A stretch of DNA of 64,000 nucleotides from Bilophila sp964369665. Its GTDB lineage: Bacteria; Desulfobacterota; Desulfovibrionia; Desulfovibrionales; Desulfovibrionaceae. The notes under the pieces were generated by a model that had not been told where the DNA came from, made no database searches, and saw nothing but the letters and a program-made list of their open reading frames with translations. The DNA lies in assembly GCA_964369665.1 (NCBI GenBank), contig CAYJFS010000004.1:1-64000 (forward strand), given 5' to 3'. This document shows, piece by piece, positions 61,886-64,000 of the stretch. How positions within the stretch are numbered: the first letter of the stretch is position 1; the number at the start of each line of letters is the position of its first letter. A program made the translations under genes and the position numbers.

Positions 61886-64000
61886 TTAGTTAACTGTGTT
61901 ATGAGTGTATTGTGTTATTGTATGAATGGATCGAAGATATTTTTCATGTGTATTAAGATAAAAAGATAAAGCATGTGTAAACTTATTCCCCATAACACCA
62001 TTTACAAATAGCTGACTTACTTCTTGGACAAGAAGTAGTGTATTTTGCCCTTTAGTAAGAATATATTGTTCTTCTTTTGTCATTGTTTTAAGTATTGATA
62101 AGAGGGTTTGTTGAGCATAAGGCTGGTACATCCAAAAGTACATAAGATCAAGTGCATTAATAATACCTGCGTTTAGTAAGTTAGGTGATTCTTTGGAAGT
62201 AAGTTTTAAGAACTTTTTTGGATGTTCTAGTAAAAGCAGCATATCTTGTTCAGGGAAGTAAAGATCTAATTGAGCATACCAGTTAAAAAATTGTTCTAGT
62301 TTAGTTTTATAGTCCCAAAATCGAAGTCTATAATTGTTTCTTCTTTCTGCAAATCCTTCAATAAGACAAGCTACAGTGTCTGATGATGTTTTAGAAATAA
62401 TAGCTGCTCCTGATTCAAGAAGTAATAATGGATTAGCGACATTAAAAAGTATAAAAATTTCTAATAATATATCATTATATAAAATAGAAATAGGGATAGA
62501 GAGAATACTTCGAAAAAAATTACCTATAATCGCTTCCTTAGGAAATCCACGAAAAATATTATGGCAGGAAATATAGAAGCCATTAGCTATAGATATTACA
62601 CTGAAAACTATAAAATAGTGGTTACTTATGGTATATCCAAAAACTTTTTCTAGTAATAAGCTACGAATGATAAGTTCAAGTAAGACAACTGAGAGTCCTG
62701 TATACATCAGAGAATCACATATACGTGTCCAGTTTATATAGTTCTTTAGACGTAATAATGATGATTGGTAAAAGCTACCACCTTCAAGAACAGCCTGAAT
62801 AATATTACGAACACCTGTAATAATAAACCAGATGGTTGAACCAAAAACTGCCATAATCCATGAGTTTTGAGTGTATATGAAGGCCAGTGTTGCAGGAACA
62901 AAGCCAATAAGAATTTTAAGTATATTGGATATATTAGTGTTTAGATAGGAAAAGTTTGTTATGTTGAATAATGATATTTTTGTTTTTGGTAGATCAGGGG
63001 AAAAGTTTTTTTCTAAAGACGTACTAATACCACCCATAGTTATGATGTTTCCAGGATTATTAATAATTATATCGGTTGATATAGTCTTCCATTCTTCTTT
63101 TTTTTGCATGCCAAAGAAACGAAGTCCAGGAATACTGCGAACAGTTGAAAGTATTTTTAAGGCATATTTTGATCGAGGTTTTGATAGTATCCATGTTTTT
63201 TGAAGATACAGTGGTACTTGTATAGGAAGGTTAATAGGTCTAAAGGTTTGTCTTTTTTTTATAAGTTTTCTAGGACTTCCTGGGAGTGTTTCTGGGGCAA
63301 CAAAACCCATACCATAACGTAAATTTGTATTACTTGTAGAGTCTGTACCAATGTAACTTCCAAGCAAGGTCATTTTATATGGTTCTTGCAATTTAGGAAT
63401 GTTGCGTAAAATAGACTTAAACTTATCACAACGCTCTAAAGAATCTTTATTTGTAATACGTTCTAAATTTTGGATCATAGTATGCATCATTTGTTTAATT
63501 CTTAATGCACTACCAGTATTGATAGCCCTTTGGAGTTCATTTATTCGAGCAAGATGGCTAAGATGACCCTCTTGCCATTCTTTAAGATTAAAAAGTTCCA
63601 AGTGAGTAATCATACCCTGGCAATCCCAAAGAAGTTCAAGAACATCTTCTGGAGTAAGTCCTGCAAGTTGTAAAGTAATACGGTAACCACTCCGTAGATG
63701 AACTAATGTTTTTAATAAGTCGGCAGGAGAAAGTTTGATGATTTCTGGTATATCTTTGTCGTTACTAGGCTTAATAAGGTTTGCAATATCTGGATTTTTT
63801 TCTGGCTTTAACCAGCGTTCAGCAATGGCTTCAACTGTGAGTAATTCTAGTTTTTGAATCTTATTTTTGATATGTTGATTATCTTCTTGAATACCTTTTA
63901 ATGTTTGCTTGAGTGATACTATTTGTTCATTAATAATAGGTTTTATTGTTTTGTAAACGTATTCTGTAAGATGTAAGAAAGATGTTTGCCCACGCCCAAC
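61886..64000 (-). CDS. Large membrane protein of unknown function (5' end outside the window)
   Basis: The frame is open from base 64000 (no start seen) to the stop at 61886, giving at least 704 residues. The first ~240 visible residues are soluble and partly coiled coil, then about six hydrophobic helices (roughly 360-520), and a polar C-terminal ~180 residues. An ATG at 63613 is internal, because the codons upstream are open and protein-like (for example DLLKTLVHLRSGYRITLQLA). I recognise no family. It is co-transcribed with holB. Confidence 0.75.
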   Translation of the reverse strand, partial: VGRGQTSFLHLTEYVYKTIKPIINEQIVSLKQTLKGIQEDNQHIKNKIQKLELLTVEAIAERWLKPEKNPDIANLIKPSNDKDIPEIIKLSPADLLKTLVHLRSGYRITLQLAGLTPEDVLELLWDCQGMITHLELFNLKEWQEGHLSHLARINELQRAINTGSALRIKQMMHTMIQNLERITNKDSLERCDKFKSILRNIPKLQEPYKMTLLGSYIGTDSTSNTNLRYGMGFVAPETLPGSPRKLIKKRQTFRPINLPIQVPLYLQKTWILSKPRSKYALKILSTVRSIPGLRFFGMQKKEEWKTISTDIIINNPGNIITMGGISTSLEKNFSPDLPKTKISLFNITNFSYLNTNISNILKILIGFVPATLAFIYTQNSWIMAVFGSTIWFIITGVRNIIQAVLEGGSFYQSSLLRLKNYINWTRICDSLMYTGLSVVLLELIIRSLLLEKVFGYTISNHYFIVFSVISIANGFYISCHNIFRGFPKEAIIGNFFRSILSIPISILYNDILLEIFILFNVANPLLLLESGAAIISKTSSDTVACLIEGFAERRNNYRLRFWDYKTKLEQFFNWYAQLDLYFPEQDMLLLLEHPKKFLKLTSKESPNLLNAGIINALDLMYFWMYQPYAQQTLLSILKTMTKEEQYILTKGQNTLLLVQEVSQLFVNGVMGNKFTHALSFYLNTHEKYLRSIHTITQYTHNTVN

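Overview
The window is AT-rich Gram-negative DNA carrying a type III secretion system (T3SS) with an SseB/EspA-type filament, translocon, secretin and rings, together with housekeeping genes of a small-genome bacterium (thyX, class I nrdAB, bioY, sodC, ruvAB). Low GC, a host-interaction secretion system and proteins resembling those of Desulfovibrionaceae point to the obligate intracellular enteric pathogen Lawsonia intracellularis. This is inference from content; no 16S gene is in the window.

Layout. 1-526: 3' end of 23S rRNA, 5S rRNA and terminator. 908-6271 (minus strand): RsbU-type phosphatase, a bacterial enhancer-binding protein (EBP), a small unknown protein and the SctW gatekeeper. 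6574-9256 (plus): four tandem SseB/EspA-like filament paralogues, the last frameshifted. 9760-12321: SycD-like chaperone and two translocators. 12805-20374: SctC, SctD, YscE-like protein, SctI, SctJ, SctL, SctP-like protein and SctQ. 20427-21205: STAS antagonist and RsbW-like kinase. 21274-30076: lytic transglycosylase, CheW, 5'-nucleotidase family enzyme (minus), an unknown anchored protein with an MscS/MscK-like channel, an MltC-like transglycosylase and an OmpH/Skp-like lipoprotein. 30317-40751 (all minus): uvrA, bioY, alaS, recA, metG and a PSP1/RicT-like gene. 41001-43459: tRNA-Met, a 1.6 kb gene desert, an orphan 100-residue protein and a long hairpin. 43460-51795: cytochrome b561-like protein, ruvAB, thyX, a divergent DnaA, prfA, rpmE, tlyA and sodC. 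52616-56448: nrdAB. 56675-60590: an autotransporter split by a frameshift and an M15 peptidase with a frame break in a poly-T tract. 60702-64000 (minus): tRNA-Arg, holB and an unrecognised membrane protein running off the window.

How it fits together. The secretion genes are bracketed by regulators. A phosphatase, an antagonist and a kinase resembling an RsbU/V/W partner switch lie on the two flanks, and an EBP sits close to two sigma-54-like promoters, one before the filament cluster and one before the chaperone-translocator operon. The EBP has a degraded GAFTGA loop, which makes its mechanism uncertain. The export ATPase, export gate (SctRSTUV), SctK and a recognisable needle (SctF) are not in the window, so the system must be split over several loci.

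Three envelope or secretion genes (fourth filament copy, autotransporter, M15 peptidase) are each broken by one base at a homopolymer. In every case restoring that base gives a full, family-like protein. These could be sequencing errors, recent decay, or slippage-dependent expression.
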